The notes: a model not told the origin generated them from the sequence alone. DNA of 64,000 nucleotides from Streptomyces sp. A0642 (GCF_004795105.1 NZ_SSBL01000003.1:62001-126000); one strand, 5' to 3'; numbered from the stretch's first letter, positions 8,369 to 16,920 are shown. Program-made: numbers and translations.

Positions 8369-9304
8369 TCAGGAGCGGAAGGTCCGGCGGTAGGTGTCGG
8401 GCGGGACCCCGACGCTGCGGTGGAAGTGGCGGCGCAGGGTGGTGGCCGTGCCCATGCCGGTGACCACGGCGATGCTGTCCACGGTGGCGTTGGTGGTCTC
8501 CAGCAGTTCCTGGGCATGGCGGATGCGCTGGGTGTGGAGCCACTGCAGCGGCGTCGTGCCGGTGAGGTGCTTGAAGTGCCGGCCGAGGTGGCGGGAGCTC
8601 ATGCCTGCCTGGCGGGCCAGGTCCTCCACGCTGAGCGGTTGGTCCAGTCGCTCCAACGCCCAGGAGAAGAGCCCGCCCAGGGGGTGGCTGCCGGGGGCGG
8701 GGAGGGGGGTGGCGATGAACTGGGCCTGACCGCCGTCCCGGTGGGGCGGGATGACCAGGCGTCGGGCGATCCTGTTGGCGTTGGCCGAGCCGTGGTCGAG
8801 GCGGACCAGGTGGAGGCACAGGTCCATGGCGGCGGCCTTGCCCGCGGAGGTGAGGACGTCGCCGTTGTCGACGTAGAGGACGTCCGGATCGACGGTGGCC
8901 GCCGGGTGGCGCCGCGCCAATTCCCGGGTGTGGGCCCAGTGCGTGGTGGCACGCCTCCCGTCGAGCAGCCCGGCCGCGCCCAGCACGAAGGCGCCCGTGC
9001 ACAGCGAGGCCACGCGGGCACCGGCCGCGTGAGCGGCGCGCACCGCCTCGACCAGTTCGGAGGACGGTTCGCGATCCGTGTCGGCCCAGCCGGGAACGAT
9101 CACCGTGTCCGCCTCGGCGAGATGGTCGAGTCCGCGGTCGGGTTCGAGGCGGAAGCGGCCGACGCGCACCGGGTCGTTCCCGCAGAGGAGGAAGTCGTAC
9201 CAGGGGTCCACGACGTGGGTCAGGTCGGACCCGAAGATCTCGACGGCGACGGACAGTTCGTAGTGGAGCATGCCGTCGGTGACGGCCAGCGCGACAGTGG
9301 GCAT
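8369..9304 (-). CDS. GlxA-family regulator: DJ-1/PfpI-like domain fused to AraC HTH
   Basis: 311 residues. Residues 1 to about 180 form a class I glutamine amidotransferase-like domain (VALAVTDGMLHYELSVAVEI, ADTVIVPGW, and the elbow VASLCTGAFVLGAAGLLDGR with ATTHWAHT). The C-terminus is an AraC/XylS double helix-turn-helix (LSVEDLARQAGMSSRHLGRH, then RRHFHRSVGVPPDTYRRTF). The pairing is the GlxA-type regulator of Streptomyces and relatives; ligands are mostly unknown. The true start is the ATG at 9304, because MPTVALAVTDGM matches the domain start even though the frame continues upstream. It ends 307 bp upstream of the alkyl sulfatase gene on the same strand and is divergent from the hydrolase gene, so either could be its target. 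Confidence 0.9.
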   Translation of the reverse strand: MPTVALAVTDGMLHYELSVAVEIFGSDLTHVVDPWYDFLLCGNDPVRVGRFRLEPDRGLDHLAEADTVIVPGWADTDREPSSELVEAVRAAHAAGARVASLCTGAFVLGAAGLLDGRRATTHWAHTRELARRHPAATVDPDVLYVDNGDVLTSAGKAAAMDLCLHLVRLDHGSANANRIARRLVIPPHRDGGQAQFIATPLPAPGSHPLGGLFSWALERLDQPLSVEDLARQAGMSSRHLGRHFKHLTGTTPLQWLHTQRIRHAQELLETTNATVDSIAVVTGMGTATTLRRHFHRSVGVPPDTYRRTFRS

Positions 9305-9785
9305 GTCCGGAACTGTATGTGACACGTCGTTTCCGACCCTCGTGTGCGGGCTGCCCCGTGGACAGGATGGGGGTCTCGGATGCGCAGGGGAACGGACTTC
9401 GCGGCGGTTCGACATCACCACGGAAGCGCGAGTGCTCGGGGGCGGTCTCATGGGGCAGGCGGGCCGGCGGTGGATGCCGCCCGCGCACGGCCCCACGGGA
9501 CGGTTCGTGGTCGCCGGGCTCGCCGGACGGTTCGTCCCGGTGCGGCCGGGGGCAACGTACAGCTCCGCGCCCCTCGTTGCCGTGGTCGTCGAGCGCGTCC
9601 TGACCGCCCGCACCAGGGATATCGGCGTCGCCCGCCGGTGGGATGTTCGCCGCTCCGCAGGCCGATTCCCCGGCGCGGGAAGCCTGTTGGCCGTTCCCGC
9701 CATGACCTCGGTGGTAATGGCGGAGCCCATGGCACCGGGCGAGCATGGTGCCAACCCCGCAACCGCCTCATGAAGGGATCCCCTC
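9305..9785. other. 481 bp gene-free region between divergent genes
   Basis: This stretch separates the GlxA/AraC regulator from the alpha/beta hydrolase. Frames are open on both strands, but none has a recognisable domain or a ribosome site, and the compositions (Arg/Pro/Gly-rich) look like shadows of GC-rich DNA. It must contain both promoters; none could be assigned with confidence. A decayed gene is possible but not shown. Confidence 0.5.
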
Positions 9786-10616
9786 ATGCCGTACTTCGAG
9801 TCCACGACGGATCACACCCGCCTCCACTTCGTCGATTACGGTCCGGCGAGCGGGCCCGTCATCGTCTTCGTCAACAGCTCCTACTTCAGCACCGGGATGT
9901 GGGAGTACCAGATGCTGCCGCTGGCGGCCGAGGGCTTCCGGTGCGTGGGGCTCGACCGTCGAGGACACGGCAGGTCCGACGACGTCTGGGGCGGATTCGA
10001 TCTCGATACGCTGGCCGGGGATCTGGGCGCTCTGCTCGACCACCTGGACCTGCTCGACGTCACACTGGTCGGGCACTCCTTCGGCACCGTCGAGGTCGTG
10101 CGCCACCTGACCCTCAACGGGGGTGACCGGGTGGCCCGGATCGCTCTCGTCAGCGGAGTGGCGCCGGGGCCGGCCCGGTCCGCGGATCACCCCGAGGGAC
10201 TGGACCCAGAGCTCATCCGGGCGTTCAACGAGACGTTCCGGCAGGACCGGGCGAAGTTCTTCGCCGACGGGGCGGACGCCTTCTTCGCCCGCCACCTTCC
10301 GGGCCACCCGGTGTCGGACGCGTACGTGGCGCGCATGGTGGATCTCTGCCACGGGGCGACGGCACGGGCCGGGACGGCCCTCAACGATCACCTGATCACA
10401 CTGAATCTCGTGCCGGAGCTGGCGAAGATCGACTGCCCGGTCCTCGTCGTGCACGGGTCCGCCGACGCTTCCGCCCCGCTCCACCTCACGGGCCGCCGCT
10501 CGGCCGCCCTGATCCCGGGTGCGACGCTCCGTGTGTACGAGAACGCGGGACACGGGCTGTTCGCGACCCACGCGGACCGACTCAACGAAGACCTGCGCGC
10601 CTTCGCCCGCAGCTGA
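9786..10616 (+). CDS. Alpha/beta hydrolase (chloroperoxidase-like fold)
   Basis: 276 residues with a complete catalytic triad: nucleophile serine in LVGHSFGTVEVV (S98), acid in VVHGSADASAP (about D226) and histidine in ENAGHGLF (about H258). LDRRGHGRSDD is the usual strand-4 loop motif. The size and these motifs are like non-haem chloroperoxidases and related esterases. AAGGGA seven bases before the ATG is a plausible ribosome site. Substrate unknown; the fold includes esterases, lactonases and perhydrolases. It is divergent from the GlxA/AraC regulator and followed by a terminator hairpin, so it is probably transcribed alone. Confidence 0.88.
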   Translation: MPYFESTTDHTRLHFVDYGPASGPVIVFVNSSYFSTGMWEYQMLPLAAEGFRCVGLDRRGHGRSDDVWGGFDLDTLAGDLGALLDHLDLLDVTLVGHSFGTVEVVRHLTLNGGDRVARIALVSGVAPGPARSADHPEGLDPELIRAFNETFRQDRAKFFADGADAFFARHLPGHPVSDAYVARMVDLCHGATARAGTALNDHLITLNLVPELAKIDCPVLVVHGSADASAPLHLTGRRSAALIPGATLRVYENAGHGLFATHADRLNEDLRAFARS

Positions 10617-10670
10617 GCCGACGGGCGACGTGTGCGTGCGGCGGTGGCGACGGGCTACTGCGGATGAAAG

Positions 10671-10700
10671 ACCGTGCCGCTCCGACGGGTGCGGCACGGT
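10671..10700 (+). terminator. Terminator-like hairpin after the alpha/beta hydrolase gene
   Basis: ACCGTGCCGC (10671-10680) and GCGGCACGGT (10691-10700) form a perfect 10-bp stem around a 10-base loop, 55 bp after the stop codon. There is no T-run, which is common for Streptomyces terminators. Confidence 0.6.
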
Positions 10701-10746
10701 GGCTCTCACCCGCGGCCGCACGTGCCCCCCACGTGCTGGGCGTTCC

Positions 10747-10814
10747 CCCCTCTGCTCGGCATGCCCACCAAACGGCCATGCGCCCCTCTGCTCGGCATGC
10801 CAGCCAACCGGCCA
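10747..10814. repeat. Two-copy tandem repeat, 36-bp period
   Basis: Copies of about 32 bp at 10747-10778 and 10783-10814 differ at only two positions. They begin CCCCTCTGCTCGGCATGCC and end in CGGCCA. The period of 36 bp is a multiple of three. No known element was recognised. Confidence 0.8.
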
Positions 10815-10945
10815 AGCTGCCCCCACCGGCTGGGTGCGCCCCCTCGTGCTCTGCGGCCCCCCACCGCTCAGCGCTTCGCGCGGATCGGGGGCTGCCCGGC
10901 CGGCGTCGGAAACGTCTCGATCGGGTGCCGTTCCATCCGTCCCTC

Positions 10946-11707
10946 CTACAGCACGAGTGTCAGCCCGAAGGAACGCCGCAGGCCCTCGGTTCCGCGTTCG
11001 GTGACGTGGACGAGCCGTGGAGCCGGTCCCCAGCGCACCCAGTCCAGGTCGAAGAGGCGGGTCGTGAGCGCGGCACCGAGGCCGCCGGCCAGGTGGTGGC
11101 GGTGTTCGCTCCAGTCGACGCAGTAGCGGATCGGAGGCCGGCGCGGGGGCAGCCGGTCCGCGTCGACGCCGAGCGCGGCCAAGCGCTCCCGGCCCGTATC
11201 GGTGAGTTCGTAGCGGACGTCGCGCCCGTAGGAGGCGGGCCGGTCGCGTACCGCGTCCTCGGCGCGGTGGCCGCCGTCGGGGCCGGTCAGGACCCGGTGT
11301 TCGAGCAGCGCGGCCATCAGGCCGACGCCGAGCCGGCCGGCGAGGTGGTCGTAGCACGTACGGGCGCGGTGCAGGGCGTTGGTGCGGTTGCTCTGCTTCA
11401 GCGAGGTGAGGGGCAGTGGTGGGGCGATCAGTGCCAGCGCCTCCAGTGCGGCGCTGATGTCCGGTCCGGCCAGCCGGTAGTAGCGGTGCCTGCCCTGCCG
11501 GGTGACCGTGACGAACTCGCCCTCCACCAGCTTGCCCAGGTGCACGCTGGCGGTGGCGGCACTGACGCCCGCCTCGCCCGCGAGCGCGCTCGCCGGCAGG
11601 GCCCGGCCGTCGGCCAAGGACTTGAGCATCCGGGCCCGCGAGGGATCCGCGATCAGGGCCGCGGCGCGGGCGATGTCGGTCTGCTGTTTGAGCGGTTCGC
11701 CGTCCAT
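10946..11707 (-). CDS. ArsR-type winged-helix transcriptional regulator
   Basis: 253 residues from the ATG at 11707. The N-terminal winged helix is ArsR-like: ARAAALIADPSRARMLKSLA, LAGEAGVSAATASVHLGKLV and the wing FVTVTRQGRHRYYRLAGPDI. The rest is a longer C-terminal domain (about residues 110-253) found in a streptomycete-type subgroup rather than in the 100-residue metal sensors; it lacks the Cys pairs of metal-sensing ArsR proteins. It is divergent from a DHA2 drug-efflux gene 64 bp away, and the gap contains a perfect 8-bp inverted repeat, so it most likely represses the exporter and itself. Ligand unknown, presumably an exported compound. Confidence 0.88.
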   Translation of the reverse strand: MDGEPLKQQTDIARAAALIADPSRARMLKSLADGRALPASALAGEAGVSAATASVHLGKLVEGEFVTVTRQGRHRYYRLAGPDISAALEALALIAPPLPLTSLKQSNRTNALHRARTCYDHLAGRLGVGLMAALLEHRVLTGPDGGHRAEDAVRDRPASYGRDVRYELTDTGRERLAALGVDADRLPPRRPPIRYCVDWSEHRHHLAGGLGAALTTRLFDLDWVRWGPAPRLVHVTERGTEGLRRSFGLTLVL

Positions 11708-11725
11708 GACCGCAGCGTACGACAG

Positions 11726-11753
11726 CGACACTTTGACGGGCGACGAAGTGTCG
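11726..11753. promoter_or_regulatory. Inverted-repeat operator between the ArsR-type regulator and exporter genes
   Basis: CGACACTT (11726-11733) and AAGTGTCG (11746-11753) are perfect inverted arms around a 12-bp spacer, in the middle of a 64-bp divergent gap. Arm length and position fit a dimeric winged-helix repressor controlling both genes. The repeat is seen; the binding protein is inferred from location. Confidence 0.65.
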
Positions 11754-11771
11754 GGCCCCGATGATCTCCTC

Positions 11772-13277
11772 ATGACCGCATCGGATCTCGCTCACCGCAC
11801 CACGACACCGCCACGGCAGGACGTCGGCGACCGGCTCCCGGCGAAGCTCGCACCGGCTCCACTGATCGCGCTCAGTCTCGGCTACTTCCTCGTCATGCTC
11901 GACGTGACGGTTGTGAACGTCGCCCTGCCCGACATCCGGACCCACCTGGGCACCGGCGCCGCCGCACTGCAGTGGACCGTGGACGGATACAGCACCGTCT
12001 TCGCCGGCCTGCTGCTGCTCGGTGGCTCGCTCGCCGACCGGCTCGGCCACCGCCGGATGTTCGTGACCGGGCTCGGTGTCTTCACCCTCGCCTCGCTCGC
12101 CTGTGCCCTTGCCGGGTCCGCGGGGGCGCTGATCGCGGGGCGGCTGGTGCAAGGTGGCGGGGCCGCACTGCTGGTGCCGGCGTCGCTCGGCCTGCTCCAG
12201 GCGACGTATCCCCACCGCGCGACGCGCGCTCGCGCCCTCGCCGTCTGGGGCGCGGTCGCCTCGGTGGCCTTCGGCGCAGGGCCGGTGGTCGGCGGGCTGA
12301 TGATCGCCACGGCCGGGTGGCGTTCGGTGTTCTGGCTGAACGTGCCCGTCGCCGTTGCGGCGGTCGCGCTGAGCCTCAGGTGCCTGCCGGCCGGCGCACG
12401 CCCCGCCCGCACGCGCCGGATACCTCTCTCCCCGGGGTCTCGGCCGCGCTCGCGCAAGGGAGACCCCATGGGCCAGGTGCTCGCCGTCGTCGGTCTGGTC
12501 GCACTGGCCGGCGGCCTCAACGAGGCGGGGACGCGCGGCTGGACCTCACCGGTGGTGCTGTCGGCGTTCGGCCTCGGCGCCGTTGCCCTGACCGCCTTCG
12601 CCGCCGTGGAACGCGCCCTCGAAGCACGCGCCGCCGCCGACGGCCGGCGAGCGCCACTGCTCCCGCCCTCGCTCTTCCGCTCGCGCGCCTTCGCGGCCAC
12701 CGCGGCTGTGGGCCTGCTGATCAGCCTCGGCTACTACGGCATGCTCTTCCTGACCACCCTGTACTTCCAGCAGGAGCGCGGCTTCAGCGCCCTGGCCACC
12801 GGTCTGGCGCTGCTGCCGTCGGTGGGCATGGGTCTGCCGGCGGCGCCGCTGTTCAGCCGGATCTCCGCGAGGACCGGCCCGTACGTGCCGATGGCCGCGG
12901 GGCTGCTCCTGGGCACGCTCGGCTTCCTCGGCTGGCTGCTCGCCGGGGACCGCACGCCGTATCCCGTCCTGCTGTTCGCCCTGATCGCCACCGGCCTCGG
13001 CCAGACCATGACGGCGCTGGCCGCCACCGCCGCCGTCATCGATGCCGCCCCGGCCTCCGGCGCGGGCATCGCCGCCGCCGTCTTCCACGTCTCCCGGCAG
13101 ACCGGCAGTGCGGTGGGGGTGGCCCTTTTCGGGACCTTCGCCACCACGGCGGCCGGCTTCACCGCCGGCCTGCGACTGTCGGCGGGGGTCGCCGCAGCCG
13201 CCTTCGCCGCCGGCGCCCTGCTGGCCCTGACCGCCGGACGCGGTACCCGCGCCCGCCCTTCTGTTGACCCCAGGTGA
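11772..13277 (+). CDS. MFS drug exporter, DHA2 (EmrB/QacA) family, 14 TM
   Basis: 501 residues, inner membrane. The first helix carries the DHA2 motif LDVTVVNVALPDI. The TM2-3 loop has GGSLADRLGHRR, and motif C-like glycines are in AFGAGPVVGGLMI, marking a proton-driven antiporter. Hydrophobic segments spread over the full length are consistent with 14 helices; a long Arg/Pro loop near residues 210-235 separates the halves. Start chosen at the ATG at 11772 because it matches the family N-terminus; the frame is open far upstream but would run through the divergent regulator. It probably exports a toxic or self-made compound under control of the ArsR-type repressor. The PhzF-like gene follows within 70 bp and may be in the same operon. 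Confidence 0.92.
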   Translation: MTASDLAHRTTTPPRQDVGDRLPAKLAPAPLIALSLGYFLVMLDVTVVNVALPDIRTHLGTGAAALQWTVDGYSTVFAGLLLLGGSLADRLGHRRMFVTGLGVFTLASLACALAGSAGALIAGRLVQGGGAALLVPASLGLLQATYPHRATRARALAVWGAVASVAFGAGPVVGGLMIATAGWRSVFWLNVPVAVAAVALSLRCLPAGARPARTRRIPLSPGSRPRSRKGDPMGQVLAVVGLVALAGGLNEAGTRGWTSPVVLSAFGLGAVALTAFAAVERALEARAAADGRRAPLLPPSLFRSRAFAATAAVGLLISLGYYGMLFLTTLYFQQERGFSALATGLALLPSVGMGLPAAPLFSRISARTGPYVPMAAGLLLGTLGFLGWLLAGDRTPYPVLLFALIATGLGQTMTALAATAAVIDAAPASGAGIAAAVFHVSRQTGSAVGVALFGTFATTAAGFTAGLRLSAGVAAAAFAAGALLALTAGRGTRARPSVDPR

Positions 13278-13343
13278 CCCGTGTCCGCTTCACTCCCGGC
13301 TTCACTTCCGACTTCACTTCCGACCAACCGATGGGACTTCGCG

Positions 13344-14225
13344 ATGACGAACCTCGACACCACCACTCCGGAACCGAAGGCGATCTCGCAGGTGCTGCAC
13401 TACACCGCCTTCGCCACCAGCCCGGCCGGCGGCAACCTCGCCGGCGTCGTCCTCGACGCCACGGCGCTCGGCGACGACGAGATGGTGGCGATCGCCGCCG
13501 GCCTGGACTATTCGGAGTCCGCCTTCGTCACCCCCGGGCCCGCCGCCGACGACCGCTCCTTCACCCTGAGGTTCTTCAGCCCCAAGGCGGAGGTCGGCTT
13601 CTGCGGCCACGCCACGGTGGCCACCGCGGTGGCGCTCGGCGAACGGCTCGGCACAGGTGACTTCGACTTCCACACCTCGGCGGGACTGGTGCCCGTCCGG
13701 GTCGTACGCGAGGACGGCATGCTCAAGGCCACCCTCACCAGCGTGGAACCGGCGGTGTACGAGGTGGAGCCGGCCGATGTCGCGGAGGCCCTGGCGGCGC
13801 TCGGCTGGGAGGCCGGCGAACTCGACGCCGCCCTCCCGGCGCGCATCGCCTTCGCGGGCGTGCGCCACCTGGTCCTGGCGGCCGCCACCCGCGAGCGACT
13901 GGCCGACCTCGACTACGACTTCGACCGGTTGCTGCGCCTGATGCACCGGCTCGACCTGACGACGGTGCAGCTGGTGTGGCGTGAATCCGCCACTGTCTTC
14001 CATGTCCGTGATCCGTTCCCCGTCGGCGGCGTGGTGGAGGACGCCGCCACCGGTGCCGCGGCCGCCGCCTTTGGCGCCTACGCCCGCGAACTCGGTCTGG
14101 TTCCGGCGGCCGCGCACCTCACCCTGCACCAGGGCCACGACATGGGCCGTCCGTCTCTGCTGGAGGTCGACCTGCGCGCCGGGGAGCCGCGGGTACGTGT
14201 CACCGGCGCTGCGATCGGCGTCTGA
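13344..14225 (+). CDS. PhzF-family isomerase/epimerase-like protein
   Basis: 293 residues. PhzF-like proteins have a diaminopimelate-epimerase-like double domain. The catalytic glutamate lies in GLDYSESAFV (about E50); GFCGHATVAT and EDAATGAAAAAFGAYA match the two phosphate/substrate loops, and QGHDMGRPSLLEV is the conserved C-terminal motif. True PhzF isomerises a phenazine precursor, but most family members have unknown substrates and no other phenazine genes are present, so I do not use the symbol. GGGA stands about 8 bases before the ATG at 13344. A GTG at 13281, four bases after the exporter stop, would add 21 low-complexity residues encoded by a short CTTCACTTCC repeat. Likely co-transcribed with the exporter. 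Confidence 0.88.
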   Translation: MTNLDTTTPEPKAISQVLHYTAFATSPAGGNLAGVVLDATALGDDEMVAIAAGLDYSESAFVTPGPAADDRSFTLRFFSPKAEVGFCGHATVATAVALGERLGTGDFDFHTSAGLVPVRVVREDGMLKATLTSVEPAVYEVEPADVAEALAALGWEAGELDAALPARIAFAGVRHLVLAAATRERLADLDYDFDRLLRLMHRLDLTTVQLVWRESATVFHVRDPFPVGGVVEDAATGAAAAAFGAYARELGLVPAAAHLTLHQGHDMGRPSLLEVDLRAGEPRVRVTGAAIGV

Positions 14226-14277
14226 CCCGCCCGGCACACTCGTGCGCCGTGGCCACCACGAAAGCCCCACTCTCGGG

Positions 14278-14303
14278 CCGGCCGTCAACCATCCGACGGC
14301 CGG
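14278..14303 (+). terminator. Hairpin terminator after the PhzF-like gene
   Basis: CCGGCCGTC (14278-14286) pairs perfectly with GACGGCCGG (14295-14303) across an 8-base loop, 53 bp after the stop codon. No T-run follows. Confidence 0.6.
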
Positions 14304-14381
14304 TCCCGCAAGGAGCCCGGCGCGGCGCGCGCCGACGGGAGCCGGACGCTCTTCGACCGGCTGATCATGTCTCTGGTCGGC

Positions 14382-14447
14382 GGCCACCTCGTCATCCGCG
14401 GCACCGGACGCCTGCGTGGCCACCTCGTCATCCGCGGCACCGGACGC
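14382..14447. repeat. Exact 30-bp direct repeat, 36-bp period
   Basis: The 30-mer starting GGCCACCTCGTCATCC is present identically at 14382-14411 and 14418-14447. It lies in the gap between the PhzF-like gene and the DUF2461 gene (14226-14490). Two copies and a 6-bp spacer exclude a CRISPR array. Confidence 0.85.
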
Positions 14448-14490
14448 GTGCGTGCGGGCCCAGATGGTCAGTCCGCCGGCCGTGGGTATG

Positions 14491-15123
14491 TCAGGCGGTG
14501 CGCTTCACATGGCGGGCCAGCCACATCAGCAAGGCGTCCAGGTCGGTGGCGGCCGAGAGTACCCGCTCGACCGCTTCGGGAGTGTGCAGCCACTCCTCGC
14601 AGCCGAGAGAACGGGCGGCGATCAGCGAACGGTGGCGCAGCAGGTCCGCACGGGGGTGGTCTGCCGGACAGCCGCGCGGCGGGCGTCGCATCACGTCCCC
14701 GGAGAGGTCATAGCCCTTCTGCCGCAGGTCGTTGACGAGGGCCGACAGTTCGCGGCCGCTGCCCTCGGAGGCCACGGCCCTGCGGAACGCGTCCACCTGG
14801 CCCGGGTCGGGATACCACCAGGCGCCCTGGATCCGCAGGCCGTCCAGGGAGAACCGGAGACCGATCTCGACCTTGCGGCCGAGCCGGATCACCGCGCTCT
14901 GGTTCTGCCACCACCAGGAGCCGGTGCGGTAGTGCCAGACCGAGAAGTCCTCGTACCGGGGGTCGGTGTCCGCGACATCGTTGAGCAGGGCGATCATCGG
15001 CTGCCGGACCAGTCGCTCGCGGTCGGCGCGGCAGCGCTCCCTGGTCGCCCTGGCCGGTTCACCCTGGAGCTGCCACAACACGTCGATGGCCTGCTCCGGC
15101 CAGCCGGTGAACTGTCGCTCCAT
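14491..15123 (-). CDS. DUF2461-family protein
   Basis: 210 residues. The start MERQFTGWPEQAIDVLWQLQ, followed by an RxxYERxVxxP-like stretch (RCRADRERLVRQPMIALLND), is the signature of DUF2461/TIGR02453 proteins, as is the central SVWHYRTGSWWW segment in place of the usual glycine/tyrosine-rich patch. Function is unknown for the family; structures suggest a small-molecule or nucleic-acid binding fold. No signal peptide or membrane segment. It lies 89 bp downstream of the 6-phosphogluconate dehydrogenase gene on the same strand, so weak co-transcription is possible, but no functional link is known. Confidence 0.8.
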   Translation of the reverse strand: MERQFTGWPEQAIDVLWQLQGEPARATRERCRADRERLVRQPMIALLNDVADTDPRYEDFSVWHYRTGSWWWQNQSAVIRLGRKVEIGLRFSLDGLRIQGAWWYPDPGQVDAFRRAVASEGSGRELSALVNDLRQKGYDLSGDVMRRPPRGCPADHPRADLLRHRSLIAARSLGCEEWLHTPEAVERVLSAATDLDALLMWLARHVKRTA

Positions 15124-15212
15124 GCGCGGAGGATAGCCCAGCCCGCCGTTGGCGAGTCCCGCGTCCCCGGGCCGGCCGGCGGCTCCGTCACCGGCCCCGG
15201 TCGCGGAGCCGG

Positions 15213-16652
15213 TCAGCTTTCGACTTCGGACTTGTCGTCGCCCCAGAGGGTGTGGAAGGCGCCGTCGCGGTCGGTGCGGTGGTAGGTGTGTGCGCCGAAG
15301 TAGTCGCGTTGGCCCTGGGTGAGGGCGGCGGGGAGGCGTTCGGCGCGCAGGGAGTCGTAGTAGGCGAGGGTGGCGGCGAAGGCGGGGGTGGGGACGCCCT
15401 GGGTGACGGCGGTGGCGATCACCGTGCGCCAGTCGTCCTGTGCGGCGGCGATCTCCTCGGCGAAGCTCTTGTCGGACAGGAGGCTCGGCAGCTGCGGCTG
15501 CGCTTCGTAGGCGCTGGTGATGCGGTCGAGGAACGCGGCCCGGATGATGCATCCACCGCGCCAGATCGCGGCGATCCTGCCGAGGTCGATGTTCCAGTCG
15601 TACTGCTCGCTGCCGGCGGCGATCTCGTGGAAGCCCTGGGTGTAGGCGACGATCTTCGAGGCGTACAGCGCCTGCTCCACCTGGTCCGCGAAGGCCTTCG
15701 CCTCGTCCGCGCCGAGCTGGTGCGCGGTCGGTCCGGCGAGGTGGCGCGAGGCCTCGCGGAGGGCGGTGTGGCCGGAGACGGAGCGGGCGAAGACAGCCTC
15801 GGCGATGCCCGAGACCGGAACGCCCAGGTCGAGCGCGATCTGCACGGTCCAGCGGCCGGTGCCCTTCTGCTCCGCCTGGTCGAGCACGACGTCGACGAAG
15901 GGTTCGCCGGTCGCCGCGTCCACGTGTGAGAGCACCTCTGCGGTGATCTCGATGAGGTAGGAGTCCAGACGCCCGGTGTTCCAGGTGCGGAAGACGTCCG
16001 CGATCCGGGAGGGGGAGTATCCGGCCACGTCGCGCAGGAGCTGGTACGCCTCGCCGATGAGCTGCATGTCCGCGTACTCGATGCCGTTGTGCACCATCTT
16101 CACGAAGTGGCCGGCCCCGTCCGGCCCGATGTGGGTGGTGCAGGGCGTGCCGTCCTTCGCCTTCGCCGCGATCTTCTCCAGCATCGGTCCGAGCGACTCG
16201 TACGACTGGGCGGAGCCGCCCGGCATGATGCTCGGCCCGTTCAGCGCACCTTCCTCGCCGCCCGAGATGCCCGCGCCGACGAAGTGAACGCCCCGTTCCC
16301 GCAGCTCCTTCTCGCGGCGCCGGGTGTCCTCGAAGTGCGCGTTGCCGCCGTCGATGATGACGTCGCCCTCGTCCAGCAACGGGGCGAACTCCTGGATGAC
16401 CGCGTCCGTGGCCTCTCCGGCCTTCACCATGACGACCAGGCGGCGTGGCCGTTCCAGCGCCGCGACGAACTCCTCGGGCGTGTGCGCGGGCACGAAGGCC
16501 CCCTCGCCGCCGAACTCCTTCACCAGGGAATCGGTCTTCGCCGTCGTGCGGTTGTGCACCGCGACCGTGTAGCCGTTGCGGGCGAAGTTACGGGCCAGAT
16601 TGCGGCCCATCACCGCGAGTCCGGTGACGCCGATCTGCGCACTGCCGCTCAT
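15213..16652 (-). CDS. gndA: NADP-dependent 6-phosphogluconate dehydrogenase, decarboxylating
   Basis: 479 residues, the full length of the long (homodimeric) enzyme class. It oxidises 6-phosphogluconate to ribulose 5-phosphate and CO2, making NADPH in the pentose phosphate pathway. Visible motifs are the Rossmann loop GVTGLAVMGRNLA, the coenzyme-selecting HNRTTAK, IIDGGNAHFEDT, GAGISGGEEGAL (substrate/catalytic loop), the catalytic Lys/Asn in HFVKMVHNGIEY, and IWRGGCIIR near the C-terminus. The ATG at 16652 gives the canonical N-terminus MSGSAQIGVTGLAVMG. It stands alone rather than in the main pentose-phosphate cluster, so it may be a second copy; that cannot be judged from this window. Confidence 0.95.
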   Translation of the reverse strand: MSGSAQIGVTGLAVMGRNLARNFARNGYTVAVHNRTTAKTDSLVKEFGGEGAFVPAHTPEEFVAALERPRRLVVMVKAGEATDAVIQEFAPLLDEGDVIIDGGNAHFEDTRRREKELRERGVHFVGAGISGGEEGALNGPSIMPGGSAQSYESLGPMLEKIAAKAKDGTPCTTHIGPDGAGHFVKMVHNGIEYADMQLIGEAYQLLRDVAGYSPSRIADVFRTWNTGRLDSYLIEITAEVLSHVDAATGEPFVDVVLDQAEQKGTGRWTVQIALDLGVPVSGIAEAVFARSVSGHTALREASRHLAGPTAHQLGADEAKAFADQVEQALYASKIVAYTQGFHEIAAGSEQYDWNIDLGRIAAIWRGGCIIRAAFLDRITSAYEAQPQLPSLLSDKSFAEEIAAAQDDWRTVIATAVTQGVPTPAFAATLAYYDSLRAERLPAALTQGQRDYFGAHTYHRTDRDGAFHTLWGDDKSEVES

Positions 16653-16920
16653 CTGTCTGCTCCTGCCGTCTGTGGGGAGGACCGGGGAAGGCCCGCGGCC
16701 GCGAGGGTGCCGGGCGTGGATCGCGGGCCGGCTCGCCCGCGGTGCCGCGATGTCCAGTATGGATACGGGGGTGGAGGACGGCCTGTTCAGCGCCCCGACG
16801 GCGTGCCGTGGCCCGGCCCGTCCGCCGGGCCGGTGTGCTCTCGGCCCGCCCCTCCGCCTGTGTATATTCGGAGAAAAGCTAAAGGTCCTAGGAAGCACGG
16901 CGGCACACGAGGGGGCGGGG

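Larger units (their letters stand above)
10617..10945. other. 329 bp intergenic region between convergent genes
   Basis: It holds the hairpin at 10671-10700 and a two-copy tandem repeat at 10747-10814. An open frame on the minus strand (10582-10815) would encode the repeat as a CRAEG-containing peptide but has no support as a gene. Confidence 0.5.

Noticed and set aside
9270..9773. 167-codon plus-strand frame in the gap before the alpha/beta hydrolase
   Set aside because: Begins inside the GlxA/AraC gene on the other strand, has no ribosome site or domain and a shadow-like composition.
10747..10814. CRISPR-like 36-bp periodic repeat (also 14382-14447)
   Set aside because: Only two copies each, spacers of 4-6 bp, no cas genes.
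13344..14225. Phenazine biosynthesis locus
   Set aside because: Only a PhzF-like gene is present; no other phenazine genes in the window.
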